DNA from: Lentzea fradiae
GTDB lineage: Bacteria; Actinomycetota; Actinomycetes; Mycobacteriales; Pseudonocardiaceae
Direction: 5' to 3'
NCBI RefSeq assembly: GCF_900100955.1
Contig: NZ_FNCC01000003.1
Location: 124,001-188,000, forward strand
Length of the DNA: 64,000 nt
The notes beneath the pieces were generated by a model. That model was not told the DNA's origin. It ran no database searches and worked only from the letters and a program-made list of their open reading frames with translations. Made by a program: the position numbers and the translations under genes. Shown one piece after another: positions 49,370 through 57,990 of this stretch (the first letter of the stretch is position 1; every line of letters begins with the position of its first letter).

Positions 49370-50491
49370 TCAGGCGGCGACGAGCTCCTTCTCCCGCGCC
49401 GGCGCCTTCACCTTGGGCTTGCGGTTCGGCAGCGACAGGCGGAACACCTTGTGCCAGGCGGAGAAGACCTGCTTGGGCAGCGAACCGGACACGTACTCCA
49501 GCTCGTACTTCTCGAACAGCGCCTTCACCTTGACCGCGACCTCGGCGTACCGGTTGCTCGGCAGGTCGGGGAACAGGTGGTGCTCGATCTGGTGCGACAG
49601 GTTGCCGGTCATGATGTGCATGACCTTGCTGCCGCTGATGTTCGCGGAGCCCATCATCTGGCGCAGGTACCACTGGCCGCGCGTCTCGCCCTTGATCGAG
49701 CGGCGCTCGAACACCGCGACGCCCTCGGGGAAGTGACCGCACATGATCACCGAGTGCGACCACAGGTTGCGCACCAGGTTCGCGGTGAACGTGGCGGCGA
49801 GCGTGGTGAGGAACGACGGGCCCGACAGCAGCGGGTGGACCACGTAGTCCTTGAGCACCTGGCGGCGGATCTTGCGGCCGACGGCCCTGGCCCGCGCGCG
49901 GAACTCGGGGTCCTTGCGGCGCTTCTTGGTGCGCAGGTTCTTGCCCAGCTCCAGGTCGTACGCGGCGATGCCGTACTCGAAGAAGCAGGCGTTGATGAAG
50001 TTCCACAGCGGCTGGCCCAGGTGCATCGGGTGCCAGCGCTGGTCCTCGTCCACGCGCATGATGCCGTAGCCGAGGTCGTTGTCCTTGCCGATCACGTTGG
50101 TGTAGGTGTGGTGCAGCTCGTTGTGCGAGTGCTTCCACTGGTCGGCCGGCGAGACGTGGTCCCACTCCCAGGTGGTGGAGTGGATCTTCGGGTCGCGCAT
50201 CCAGTCCCACTGCCCGTGCAGGACGTTGTGACCGATCTCCATGTTCTCCAGGATCTTCGCCACCGACAGACCGGCGGTGCCGATCAGCCACGCGGGCGGG
50301 AAGAGCGAGAACAGCAGGATGCCGCGGCTGGTCAGCTCCAGCTTGCGCTGCACGGAGATGACCTTGCGGATGTACGCGGCGTCCTTCTCACCGCGACTCG
50401 CGATCACCTCGTCGCGGATGGCGTCGAGCTCGCGGCCGAGATCCTCGATCTGCTCGTCGGTCAGGTGGGCGGTGGGGTCGATGGCGGTCAT
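49370..50491 (-). CDS. desA3: Membrane fatty-acid desaturase, DesA3/linoleoyl-CoA desaturase type
   Basis: 373 residues, four membrane helices. Three His boxes: GHNVLHGQWDW (about 87), HSHNELHHTYTN (about 122), and HQIEHHLFPDLP (about 310), the di-iron ligands. The Rv3229c-type desaturase makes oleate from stearoyl-CoA and takes electrons from a dedicated ferredoxin reductase, whose homologue is the next gene upstream. Symbol by analogy. Confidence 0.9.
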   Translation of the reverse strand: MTAIDPTAHLTDEQIEDLGRELDAIRDEVIASRGEKDAAYIRKVISVQRKLELTSRGILLFSLFPPAWLIGTAGLSVAKILENMEIGHNVLHGQWDWMRDPKIHSTTWEWDHVSPADQWKHSHNELHHTYTNVIGKDNDLGYGIMRVDEDQRWHPMHLGQPLWNFINACFFEYGIAAYDLELGKNLRTKKRRKDPEFRARARAVGRKIRRQVLKDYVVHPLLSGPSFLTTLAATFTANLVRNLWSHSVIMCGHFPEGVAVFERRSIKGETRGQWYLRQMMGSANISGSKVMHIMTGNLSHQIEHHLFPDLPSNRYAEVAVKVKALFEKYELEYVSGSLPKQVFSAWHKVFRLSLPNRKPKVKAPAREKELVAA

Positions 50492-50563
50492 GGAGCTCGC
50501 TTTCGAGAGGGCTGCGGTGGCTTGGGGGGAGAGCCACTTCGCGCGGAAGGGGGAAAGTCGGGG

Positions 50564-51619
50564 TCAGCGTTCGAGTTCGCAGGGGCCCGCCGCGGCGGAC
50601 ACGCAGGTCTGGACGAGCACGCCGTCCTCGGCCTCGGTGATCTCGCCGGTGCGCAGGTCGCGGACGGCGCCCGCCTTCAGCGGGGTCACGCAGCCGAAGC
50701 AGATGCCCATCCGGCAGCCGGACGGCATCAGCACGCCCGCCTGCTCGCCGACGTCCAGCAGCGGGGTGGCGCCGTCGGCCTCGACGGTCTTGCCGGTCTT
50801 GCCGAAGGTGACCTCGCCGCCGTCACCGGCGACGACGACGCTCGGGCGGAACCGCTCGGTGTGCAGCCGGTCGGCGATGCCGCGGCTCGCCCAGTGCTCC
50901 TCGGCGGCGTCGAGCAGGCCGGTGGGCCCGCACGCCCACGTCTCGCGCTCGGCCCAGTCCGGCACGAGCGTCTCCAGCTCGGCGAGGTCGAGCACGCCGT
51001 CGGTGTCGGTGTGCCGCTCGACGAGGGTGAGGGCCTTGTCCGCGACGAGGTCGTGCAGGTCCTTGCGGAAGATGACGTCCTCGGCGCGCGGCGCGGAGTG
51101 CACCATCACGACGTCGGACAGGCCGCCGTCGCGCAGCATGCCCATCACGGGGGTGATGCCGCTGCCGGCGGTGAGGTAGAGGACCTTGGCGGGCTTGGCC
51201 GCGGGCAGCACGAACTCGCCGGTCGCCTGGTCGAGGTGGACCACGGTGCCGGGCTGGACGCGGTGGACCAGGTGGTGGCTCACCTTGCCGTCCGGGATGG
51301 CCTTCACGGTGATCGTGATGCGGCCGTCGGCGCGGCTCGTCGGCGACGTCACCGAGTAGGCGCGCCACAGGCGCACGCCGTCGACGTCGACGCCGATGCG
51401 GATGTACTGGCCTGCGACGTGACCGCGCCAGCCCTTTCCTGGCCTGATCACGATCGTCGCGGCGGAGTCGGTCTCCTGATGCACGGCTTCGATGCGTCCG
51501 CGCAGGTCAGCGCCTGCTCGGAGAGGGCTGAGCAGGTCGAGGTAGTCAGACGGCAGCAGCGGCGTCGTGACCAGTTCCAGCAGTTTCCACGCCCTGCTGC
51601 GGAGGGCGGCACTCGTCAT
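50564..51619 (-). CDS. Ferredoxin reductase with fused 2Fe-2S domain, partner of the desaturase
   Basis: 351 residues. FAD-binding WRAYSVTSP, NAD(P)-binding LTAGSGITPVMGMLRD, CGPTGLLDAAEEHW, then a plant-type 2Fe-2S ferredoxin domain with Cys ligands in SGCRMGICFGCVTPL and VQTCVSAA. Corresponds to Rv3230c, the DesA3 oxidoreductase. 72 bases upstream of the desaturase, same operon. ATG 51619 fits the family N-terminus. Confidence 0.93.
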   Translation of the reverse strand: MTSAALRSRAWKLLELVTTPLLPSDYLDLLSPLRAGADLRGRIEAVHQETDSAATIVIRPGKGWRGHVAGQYIRIGVDVDGVRLWRAYSVTSPTSRADGRITITVKAIPDGKVSHHLVHRVQPGTVVHLDQATGEFVLPAAKPAKVLYLTAGSGITPVMGMLRDGGLSDVVMVHSAPRAEDVIFRKDLHDLVADKALTLVERHTDTDGVLDLAELETLVPDWAERETWACGPTGLLDAAEEHWASRGIADRLHTERFRPSVVVAGDGGEVTFGKTGKTVEADGATPLLDVGEQAGVLMPSGCRMGICFGCVTPLKAGAVRDLRTGEITEAEDGVLVQTCVSAAAGPCELER

Positions 51620-51705
51620 GACTCCAGCTTGATGCGCCCCAGGGCGTAAAGTCCTGTCCGTACGACGTGAATCTGCTCGGCAGAATTGTTCGCGGGGAAC
51701 AAATC

Positions 51706-52845
51706 GTGAGTCACGCAATAGAGAGAGCCAGCGAACTGGCTCTAAACGAGAAAACCGTCACAGCGCTGCGCTCGGTGCTGAGGACCACGGCGGACGAGGT
51801 CGTCCAGGCCATCATCGACGAGGTTCCGAGCTACGCGAACGCGTTGTCCGGGCGCATGGGCGGCACCATACGCCGGGCCGTCCGCACGGCGCTCGGACAT
51901 TACCTCGACCTCGCCGGCGGCACCACGACCGGTGTCGACGCGAGCGAGGCCGCCTACGAGCTGGGCCGCGGCGAGGTGCGCGACGGCCGGTCGATGGACG
52001 CCCTGCTCAGCGCCTACCGGGTGGGCGCGCGCGTGGCGTGGCGCGGCCTCGCGATCGGCGCCGTCTCAGCCGGTCTCCCCGCGGCCGAGGTGGCGAAGTT
52101 CGCCGAGCTGACCTTCGCCTACATCGACGAGCTGTCCGCCGCGAGCGCCGCCGGCCACGCCGACGAGCTGGCCGCGCGGGGGCTCGCGCACGAGCGCCAC
52201 CTGGAGCAGCTGGCCCGCGACCTGCTGACCGGCGCGAGCTCCGAGGTGCTGCTCGCCGCCGCCGGCCGGGCGAACTGGCCGATCCCGACCACGCTGACCG
52301 TCGTCCTGCTGCCCGCCGCCCAGGCCCGCCCCGCGTTCCGGTCGCTGTCGCCCGGCAGCCTCGTCCTCGACGACCTGTCCGACGGGCTGGGCGTCCTGCT
52401 GGTACCCGACACCGACCGCTCCCACCTGCTCAGGACGATGAAGGACCGCGAGGCCGTCGTCGGCCCCGCCCGGCCGTGGATGCGCGCCGCCGCCTCGTAC
52501 GAACGGGCCGTACGCGCGCGTTCGCTCTCCCCCGCCATCCGCGACACCGAGGACCACCTCGTCGAGCTGGTGCTGACCGCCGACCCCGACGCGTTCACCG
52601 ACCTGCGCACCCGCGCCCTCGCGCCGCTGCGCGCACTGCCCGCCGCCACCGCCAAGAAGCTGGAGGAGACGCTGCGGGCGTGGCTGCTGCACCAGGGCAG
52701 GCGCGAGGAGGTGGCGACGACGCTGTTCGTGCACCCGCAGACCGTCCGGTACCGGATGGGGCAGCTGCGCGACCTGTTCCCCGACCTCAGCTCGCCGAAG
52801 CGCGTCCTGGAGCTGACACTGGCGGTGGGCCTCGCCGCGCCGTGA
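51706..52845 (+). CDS. PucR/CdaR-family transcription regulator
   Basis: About 379 residues. The N-terminal helical domain (VVQAIIDEVPSYANAL, GRSMDALLSAYRVGARVAWRGL) is the RsbRD/PucR-type N-terminal domain; a GGDEF-like middle follows; and the C-terminal PucR helix-turn-helix is EETLRAWLLHQGRREEVATTLFVHPQTVRYRMGQLRDLF. GTG 51706 has GGGGA 7 bases upstream; GTG 51667 would extend it. Divergent from the desaturase operon, which it is likely to control (fluidity or fatty-acid sensing is my inference). Confidence 0.88.
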   Translation: MSHAIERASELALNEKTVTALRSVLRTTADEVVQAIIDEVPSYANALSGRMGGTIRRAVRTALGHYLDLAGGTTTGVDASEAAYELGRGEVRDGRSMDALLSAYRVGARVAWRGLAIGAVSAGLPAAEVAKFAELTFAYIDELSAASAAGHADELAARGLAHERHLEQLARDLLTGASSEVLLAAAGRANWPIPTTLTVVLLPAAQARPAFRSLSPGSLVLDDLSDGLGVLLVPDTDRSHLLRTMKDREAVVGPARPWMRAAASYERAVRARSLSPAIRDTEDHLVELVLTADPDAFTDLRTRALAPLRALPAATAKKLEETLRAWLLHQGRREEVATTLFVHPQTVRYRMGQLRDLFPDLSSPKRVLELTLAVGLAAP

Positions 52846-52861
52846 CCGGCATCACACGACG

Positions 52862-53461
52862 GTGAGAACCGTGAGCCGTGCCGCCGACGTCTTGCGGGGT
52901 GTGAGAGCAATCCGGGGTGAGCCGGCCGACCTCGACGAGGAGAAGCTCGTGCGCCGAGTCGCACGGGGTGATCGGCGCGCGTTCGAAGAGCTGTACCGCC
53001 GCACGTCGCCGTGGCTGACCGTCCGCCTGCGCAGACGGTGCGCGGACGACCAGATCGTCGCCGAGGTGCTGCAGGAGACCTACCTGGCCGTGTGGCGGGC
53101 CGCCGACGCCTTCGCCGGGGCCGCCGCGGGCGGCAGCGCCGTTGGCTGGCTGTGGACGATCGCGGCCCGCCGCCTGATCGACGCGTTCCGCCGCCGCGCC
53201 CACCACGCCGCACCGCCCGCGGCCGCCGCTCCCGACCACACCTCGCCCGCCGCCGAGGACGCGGTCCTGGACGGCGTGATCGGCGACGAGGTCGGCGACG
53301 CCCTGCGGCGGCTGGCCCCCGAGCTGCGGGCCGTGCTGCAGGCGATGGTGCTCGACGGGCTGTCGGTGCGGGAGACGTCCGTGCTGCTCGGCGTGCCCGA
53401 GGGAACCGTGAAGACCCGCGCGCGCCGGGCCAGGATCGCGATGAGGGAGGCCCTGACATGA
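52862..53461 (+). CDS. ECF RNA-polymerase sigma factor
   Basis: 199 residues. Region 2 (RRAFEELYRRTSPWLTVRLRRRCADDQIVAEVLQETYLAVWRAA) and region 4 (LAPELRAVLQAMVLDGLSVRETSVLLGVPEGTVKTRARRARIAMREAL). A 25-residue N-terminal extension precedes; a GTG at 52871 may be the real start. A zinc-binding anti-sigma protein follows through a mini-ORF. The cluster continues with two ABC ATPases and two membrane subunits. Confidence 0.92.
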   Translation: MRTVSRAADVLRGVRAIRGEPADLDEEKLVRRVARGDRRAFEELYRRTSPWLTVRLRRRCADDQIVAEVLQETYLAVWRAADAFAGAAAGGSAVGWLWTIAARRLIDAFRRRAHHAAPPAAAAPDHTSPAAEDAVLDGVIGDEVGDALRRLAPELRAVLQAMVLDGLSVRETSVLLGVPEGTVKTRARRARIAMREALT

Positions 53462-53628
53462 CGCGCACCGGCACGACCGCACCCGGTGGCGAGGGGACCG
53501 CGCCCGGCGAGACCGCCCGCCCCGGCCACGCCACCCACCGCACCGCTCCCCGTCGCGCGGCACCGCACCCCGTGTCCCAGAGCCCCCGACGCCCCCACGC
53601 CCGCCCGGCGAAGGAGGTCCGGCCATGA
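53458..53628 (+). CDS. Bridging mini-ORF between sigma and anti-sigma genes, 56 codons
   Basis: ATG overlaps the sigma stop (ATGA), and its TGA overlaps the anti-sigma start (ATGA at 53625). The product is low-complexity, rich in Thr, Pro, Arg, His and Gly (MTRTGTTAPGGEGTAPG...), ending KEVRP where GGAGGT of the next gene lies. No known family. Same architecture as 32879-33034, so probably a coupling device; a short peptide role is not excluded. Confidence 0.4.
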   Translation: MTRTGTTAPGGEGTAPGETARPGHATHRTAPRRAAPHPVSQSPRRPHARPAKEVRP

Positions 53629-54410
53629 CCGCCCACCACCCCACCGACCAGTCGCTGCGCCGCTACGAGCGCGGTGACGACGACATCCCCGCCGACGAGC
53701 TGTGGGCGGTCGAGTCGCACCTCGAGAACTGCGCGCCGTGCCGTGCCCGGCTGGTGCCCGACCCCGTCGCCACGGCGGTGTGGGCGGAGCTGCAACCCGC
53801 GCTCGACCGGACGCCGCAGATGCCACGGGCCCGGCGGCGGTGGAACGGGTGGTTCTCGCCCGCGGCGGCGCCGTGGCTCGCGATGGTCGTGCTCGTCACG
53901 GCCGCGGCGGTGGCGCTGGACCGGCTCGGCCTCATGGCCGGGGAACGGGTGTCCGTGGTGCTGCTGGTCGCACCGCTGCTGCCGGTGCTCGGCGTCGCCG
54001 CGTCGTGGAGCCGGGCGCTGGACCCCGCGCACGAGCTGGTGTCCGCGACGCCGCGGGCCGGGTTGCCGCTGGTGTTCCGGCGCACGGCCGCCGTGCTGGC
54101 GGTGGTGGTGCCGGGGCTCTCGCTCGCGGGGCTCGTGACCGGTGTCGGGTTCACGTTGTGGCTGTTGCCGTGCCTGGCTTTCACGGTCGGGACGCTGGCA
54201 CTCGGCACGCTGGTCGGGATCACGCGCGCGGCGCTCGCCCTCACGGCCGCGTGGGCCACGGCGATCGCGGGGCCGCCGCTGCTGTTCCAGCGCACGCCGT
54301 TGTTGCTCGACACGGCGCTCACCCCGCTCTGGCTCGCCCTCCTGGCCGCGGGACTCGTCGTGGTCGTGCTGCGCAGGATGGCCTTCACCCGTCTGGAGAC
54401 GAACCTGTGA
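53625..54410 (+). CDS. Membrane anti-sigma factor with zinc-finger (zf-HC2) N-terminus
   Basis: 261 residues. N-terminal zinc anti-sigma motif H-x3-C-x2-C in VESHLENCAPCRARL, then six membrane helices (about 85-255). It would hold the neighbouring ECF sigma at the membrane and release it on a signal. Overlaps the ATPase gene by 4 bases (GTGA), linking sigma control to the transporter. Confidence 0.9.
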   Translation: MTAHHPTDQSLRRYERGDDDIPADELWAVESHLENCAPCRARLVPDPVATAVWAELQPALDRTPQMPRARRRWNGWFSPAAAPWLAMVVLVTAAAVALDRLGLMAGERVSVVLLVAPLLPVLGVAASWSRALDPAHELVSATPRAGLPLVFRRTAAVLAVVVPGLSLAGLVTGVGFTLWLLPCLAFTVGTLALGTLVGITRAALALTAAWATAIAGPPLLFQRTPLLLDTALTPLWLALLAAGLVVVVLRRMAFTRLETNL

Positions 54411-55171
54411 CAGCGCCGACCACCTACGCCTGGGAGATCGAGGCACGCGAGCTGCGCGTGAAAGCGGGACGGCGGACGGCCGTCGACGGTGTCACGCTCA
54501 CGCTGGGGCGCGGGGTGCACGGGTTGCTGGGCCCCAACGGGGCGGGCAAGACGACGCTCATCCGCGCGCTCGCCACGGTGGTGAAGCCGGCTTCCGGCAC
54601 GCTGTCGCTGTTCGGCGGCGGGGACCTGCGCGACGTCCGCGCCCGGATCGGTTACCTGCCGCAGGACTTCGGGTACTACCGCCGGTTCACGGTCCGGGAC
54701 TTCGTCTCGTACGTGGCCTGGCTCAAGGAGATGCCGTCACGGGACGTTCCGGCCGCGGTGCAGCGCGCCATCGACCGCGTCGGTCTCGCCGAGCGGGCCG
54801 ACGACAAGCTGAAGTCGTTGTCCGGCGGCATGATCCGGCGGGTGGGCATCGCGCAGGCGATCGTCAACGACCCGGAGGTCCTGCTGCTCGACGAACCGAC
54901 GGTGGGTCTGGATCCCATGCAGCGCTTGAGGTTCCGGGAGCTGATGGCCGAGCTGGGCGCCGACGCGTGCGTCGTCGTGTCCACCCACCTGGTGGAGGAC
55001 GTCGCCGCGGGCTGCTCGGACGTGGTGATCCTGGACCGGGGCAAGGTCGTCTTCCAGGGCACGCCCGCGCGGCTCGCCGCGGCGGGCTCCGGCGACCACC
55101 CCGGCGACAGCCCCATCGAACGCGGGTACAGCGCGACCTTGGCCCTGCCGGACCGCCCCGGCTCGTGGTGA
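54407..55171 (+). CDS. ABC-transporter ATPase 1 of the sigma/anti-sigma cluster
   Basis: 254 residues. Walker A LLGPNGAGKTTLIRAL, Q-loop YLPQDFGYYRRFTVRDFV, signature SLSGGMIRRVGIAQAIV, Walker B VLLLDEPTVGLD, H-loop VSTHLVEDV. Drug/lipid exporter type (CcmA/NatA). Very similar to ATPase 2 (shared WLKEMPSR, GDSPIERGYSA ends), so a tandem paralogue. Confidence 0.93.
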   Translation: MTAPTTYAWEIEARELRVKAGRRTAVDGVTLTLGRGVHGLLGPNGAGKTTLIRALATVVKPASGTLSLFGGGDLRDVRARIGYLPQDFGYYRRFTVRDFVSYVAWLKEMPSRDVPAAVQRAIDRVGLAERADDKLKSLSGGMIRRVGIAQAIVNDPEVLLLDEPTVGLDPMQRLRFRELMAELGADACVVVSTHLVEDVAAGCSDVVILDRGKVVFQGTPARLAAAGSGDHPGDSPIERGYSATLALPDRPGSW

Positions 55172-55280
55172 CGGTCCACAAAGGACTCAGATTGTGCCTC
55201 ACGTCACAGCGGATCGAGAACCCGGGCGACGTCACCGCCGTCTGGCCGGACGTAAGCGCAATGACGTGAAGGAGAACAGG

Positions 55281-56039
55281 ATGCGGGCGATCGAAGCCGA
55301 CAACCTGGTCGTGCGGGTGGGTGGCCGCCGTGGCCGCAACGCGGTCAACGGGCTGGGCCTGCGGCTCAGCCGGGGGGTGCACGGGCTGCTCGGCCCGAAC
55401 GGCGCCGGCAAGACGACGCTGATCAGGACGCTCGCGACGGTGCAGCGGCCGACCAGCGGATCGTTGTCGCTGCTCGGCCAGCCGGTCGGCGGCGGGCTGC
55501 GGCCGGTGCGGCGCAGGCTCGGCTACCTGCCGCAGCACTTCGGCTTCTACAAGCGGTTCAAGGTCCGCGAGTTCGTCGAGTACATGGCGTGGCTCAAGGA
55601 GATGCCGTCCCGGCGGATTCCCGGTGCCGTCGCCTCCTCGCTGGAACGGGTCGGGCTCGCCGACCGCGCCGACGACCCGATGAAGGCGTTGTCCGGCGGC
55701 ATGGTCCGGCGGGTGGGCATCGCGCAGGCGATCGTGAACACCCCGGACGTCCTGCTGCTCGACGAACCGACGGTGGGCCTCGACCCCGCGCAACGGCTCC
55801 GGTTCCGCGAGCTGGTGGCCGAGCTGGGCGAGCAGTCCTGCGTGCTCATCTCGACGCACCTCGTCGAGGACGTCGCCGCCGCCTGCACGGACGTGGTGCT
55901 CGTCGCCGAGGGTTCCGTCGTGTTCCAGGGAACTCCGGCGGACCTCGTCAACGCCGGCACGCCGGAGCACGTGGGCGACAGCCCGATCGAGCGCGGGTAC
56001 TCGGCGCTGATCACCACGCGTTCCGGGGGTGCCTGGTGA
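55281..56039 (+). CDS. ABC-transporter ATPase 2 of the sigma/anti-sigma cluster
   Basis: 252 residues. Walker A LLGPNGAGKTTLIRTL, signature ALSGGMVRRVGIAQAIV, Walker B VLLLDEPTVGLD, H-loop ISTHLVEDVAAACTD. AAGGAG before the ATG. It lies 109 bases from ATPase 1, the only real gap in the cluster, which may hold a second promoter. Coupled to the permease (GTGA). Two ATPases could form a heterodimer. Confidence 0.93.
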   Translation: MRAIEADNLVVRVGGRRGRNAVNGLGLRLSRGVHGLLGPNGAGKTTLIRTLATVQRPTSGSLSLLGQPVGGGLRPVRRRLGYLPQHFGFYKRFKVREFVEYMAWLKEMPSRRIPGAVASSLERVGLADRADDPMKALSGGMVRRVGIAQAIVNTPDVLLLDEPTVGLDPAQRLRFRELVAELGEQSCVLISTHLVEDVAAACTDVVLVAEGSVVFQGTPADLVNAGTPEHVGDSPIERGYSALITTRSGGAW

Positions 56040-57385
56040 GGGGTCTGCGCATCGAGCTGCGCCGTTCGGCGGCGCTGTGGGCGGGGCTGGTCGTGCTCGT
56101 GACCGGCGCGGGGCTGCTGTTGCTGGGGACGTCCGGCACCTCGAGGTGGAAGGGCAACAGCACGTCGGCGTTGCTGGAACTGCGGCTGCCGCTCGTCTAC
56201 ACGTGGGCGCTGGTCGTCGGTCTCGCCGCCTTCCAGGGGATGCGGGACGGTCGCGCGGGGGTGGGCGAGCTGTTCGCTTCCACGTCACGCCCGCACTGGA
56301 TGCGCACGGGCACGCTCGCGGCCGCGGTGGCGGGGGCCGTCGCGGTGTCCACGGCATTGCTGTGCGCCGGGGTCGTCGCGGTGGTCGCGATCGAGGGCGG
56401 GTTCGTGTCGATCGGGTTCGTCCCGCTGATGCTGGTCACGGTGCTGGTGCTGACGTCGGGCGCACTGCTGGGACTGGCGCTCGGACGCCTGCTGCCGCAC
56501 CCGCTGACCGCGCCGGTGGCACTGGTGGCCACGTTCGTGCTCGGCAGCGCCGGAGCGCAAGGGGTGGACATCGACTCGCCCAGCGGCGAGATCTACCGGG
56601 CCGGGCTGCTCACGCCCTCGTTCCGGACGCCGTACTCCGACCTCGTGACCACGTCGACCTCCGTCGACCTCGGCCAGCTCGTGTGGTTCGCGGGCCTGGG
56701 CCTGACGGGGCTCGTCCTGCTGGTGGCGCGGTCCGCCGCCGGACGGCTGGCGGCGCTGCTGCCCGCCGGGATCGCGGCGCTGGTCGCGCTGTCGATCCTG
56801 CCGGTGAAGGTCACGGACGTGATCGTCGCCGACTCGATCGGCGCACAGCTCGTCTGCGACGGCCCGGTGTGCGTGAGCCGGGTGCACGCGGACCGGCTGC
56901 CGCAGACCGCGGAGGCGGGCAAGGCCGCGCTGGCGAAGCTCGCGGTGCTGCCGGGGGCGCCGAAGGAGGTCCACGAGGACGTCTCCCCGACGGCCCACCA
57001 GACGGCACCCCGGCGCAGTGACAAGATCGTCTACGTCGACTCGCAGAAGAGCCCGCGCGTGCTGGACCTGACGACCGACCAGATCCGCCTCGAACTGCTC
57101 GCCGGAGCCGGGGTTCCCGGGTGCTCACCGCCGAACTCGCTCAACCTGCGGGAGGGGGCGGTGCGCCACCTGACGGCCGCGTACTTCAACGGCGGCCTGG
57201 CCGAGCTGCCGGGGTCCTCGTGGAGCTGGGACCACCAGCAGACGCGGGCCGAGCTCGACGCCGCCTGGCGGACCCTGAGCGGCCAGTCGCCGCAGGAACA
57301 GCTGAAGCGGATCACCCAGGCCCGGCAGATGCTGCTGAGCTGCGCGGACTCCGACTCCGTCTTCGACCTCCTGGCGGCACCATGA
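56036..57385 (+). CDS. ABC-transporter membrane subunit with large extracellular/soluble C-terminal domain
   Basis: 449 residues. Six or seven membrane helices in residues 12-265, and a C-terminal soluble domain of about 170 residues with Cys pairs (VCDGPVCVSRVHADRLP; GVPGCSPP; LLSCADSD), presumably extracytoplasmic. No strong family signature; I call it a permease from topology and position directly after two ATPases. GTG overlaps the ATPase stop; the next gene overlaps by ATGA. Confidence 0.75.
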   Translation: MRGLRIELRRSAALWAGLVVLVTGAGLLLLGTSGTSRWKGNSTSALLELRLPLVYTWALVVGLAAFQGMRDGRAGVGELFASTSRPHWMRTGTLAAAVAGAVAVSTALLCAGVVAVVAIEGGFVSIGFVPLMLVTVLVLTSGALLGLALGRLLPHPLTAPVALVATFVLGSAGAQGVDIDSPSGEIYRAGLLTPSFRTPYSDLVTTSTSVDLGQLVWFAGLGLTGLVLLVARSAAGRLAALLPAGIAALVALSILPVKVTDVIVADSIGAQLVCDGPVCVSRVHADRLPQTAEAGKAALAKLAVLPGAPKEVHEDVSPTAHQTAPRRSDKIVYVDSQKSPRVLDLTTDQIRLELLAGAGVPGCSPPNSLNLREGAVRHLTAAYFNGGLAELPGSSWSWDHQQTRAELDAAWRTLSGQSPQEQLKRITQARQMLLSCADSDSVFDLLAAP

Positions 57386-57945
57386 GGCCCCTCGCGCTGT
57401 ATGCCAGGTCCCGCGGCATTCCTGCCTCGCTGGTCGCGTTGCCCGTGGTGGCTCTCGCCTCCTGGTGGATGCTGCACGACCCGTGGACGACTCTCGGCGC
57501 CTCGCTCACCGCGCTGGCCGCTGTGCTCGTGGTGACGACCGGTCTGGCCGGTCAGGACCCGGAGCTCGACGCCTCCACCGCCCTGCCGTGGCCGGTGTGG
57601 CGCCTGGGGCACCTGCTGGTCGCGGCGGTGCTGGCCGCGGTCGCGATGGTCGCCGTGCAGCAGTTCGGCGACGTGCGGTACGAGCTGGCCTTCATCGTGC
57701 GCGACGCGGCGGGGCTGACCGGCCTCGCCGGGCTGACGGCGGCGGTCGCCGGGGCGCGGATGGCCGCGGTCGCCCCCGTGCTGTGGTGGGCGGTGGCCGC
57801 GATCATGCCGCCGGGCGACTCGCTGACCTGGCGGATCACCACCTGGCCGCTGGGCTCGCCGGACGACGCGGTGACGCAGTGGATCGCCGCGGTGCTGTTC
57901 GTGACCGGCCTCGCCGCCTACGCGCTGCGCGGCGGGCGCCGCTGA
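57382..57945 (+). CDS. Small membrane protein, second membrane subunit of the ABC cluster
   Basis: 187 residues with about six hydrophobic helices (PASLVALPVVALASWW, ASLTALAAVLVVTTGLA, LGHLLVAAVLAAVAMVAV...). No recognised motif. ATG overlaps the preceding stop by 4 bases, and a strong terminator follows, so it closes the sigma/ABC operon. Confidence 0.8.
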   Translation: MRPLALYARSRGIPASLVALPVVALASWWMLHDPWTTLGASLTALAAVLVVTTGLAGQDPELDASTALPWPVWRLGHLLVAAVLAAVAMVAVQQFGDVRYELAFIVRDAAGLTGLAGLTAAVAGARMAAVAPVLWWAVAAIMPPGDSLTWRITTWPLGSPDDAVTQWIAAVLFVTGLAAYALRGGRR

Positions 57946-57955
57946 CCCCGTCGTC

Positions 57956-57988
57956 GGACGCGGGAACCCGTCACGGGTTCCCGCGTCC
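57956..57988. terminator. Bidirectional terminator
   Basis: GGACGCGGGAACCCG pairs with 57974-57988 across loop TCA (15-base perfect stem). Lies between the ABC cluster and the TetR gene that ends at 57991. Confidence 0.85.
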
Positions 57989-57990
57989 GG

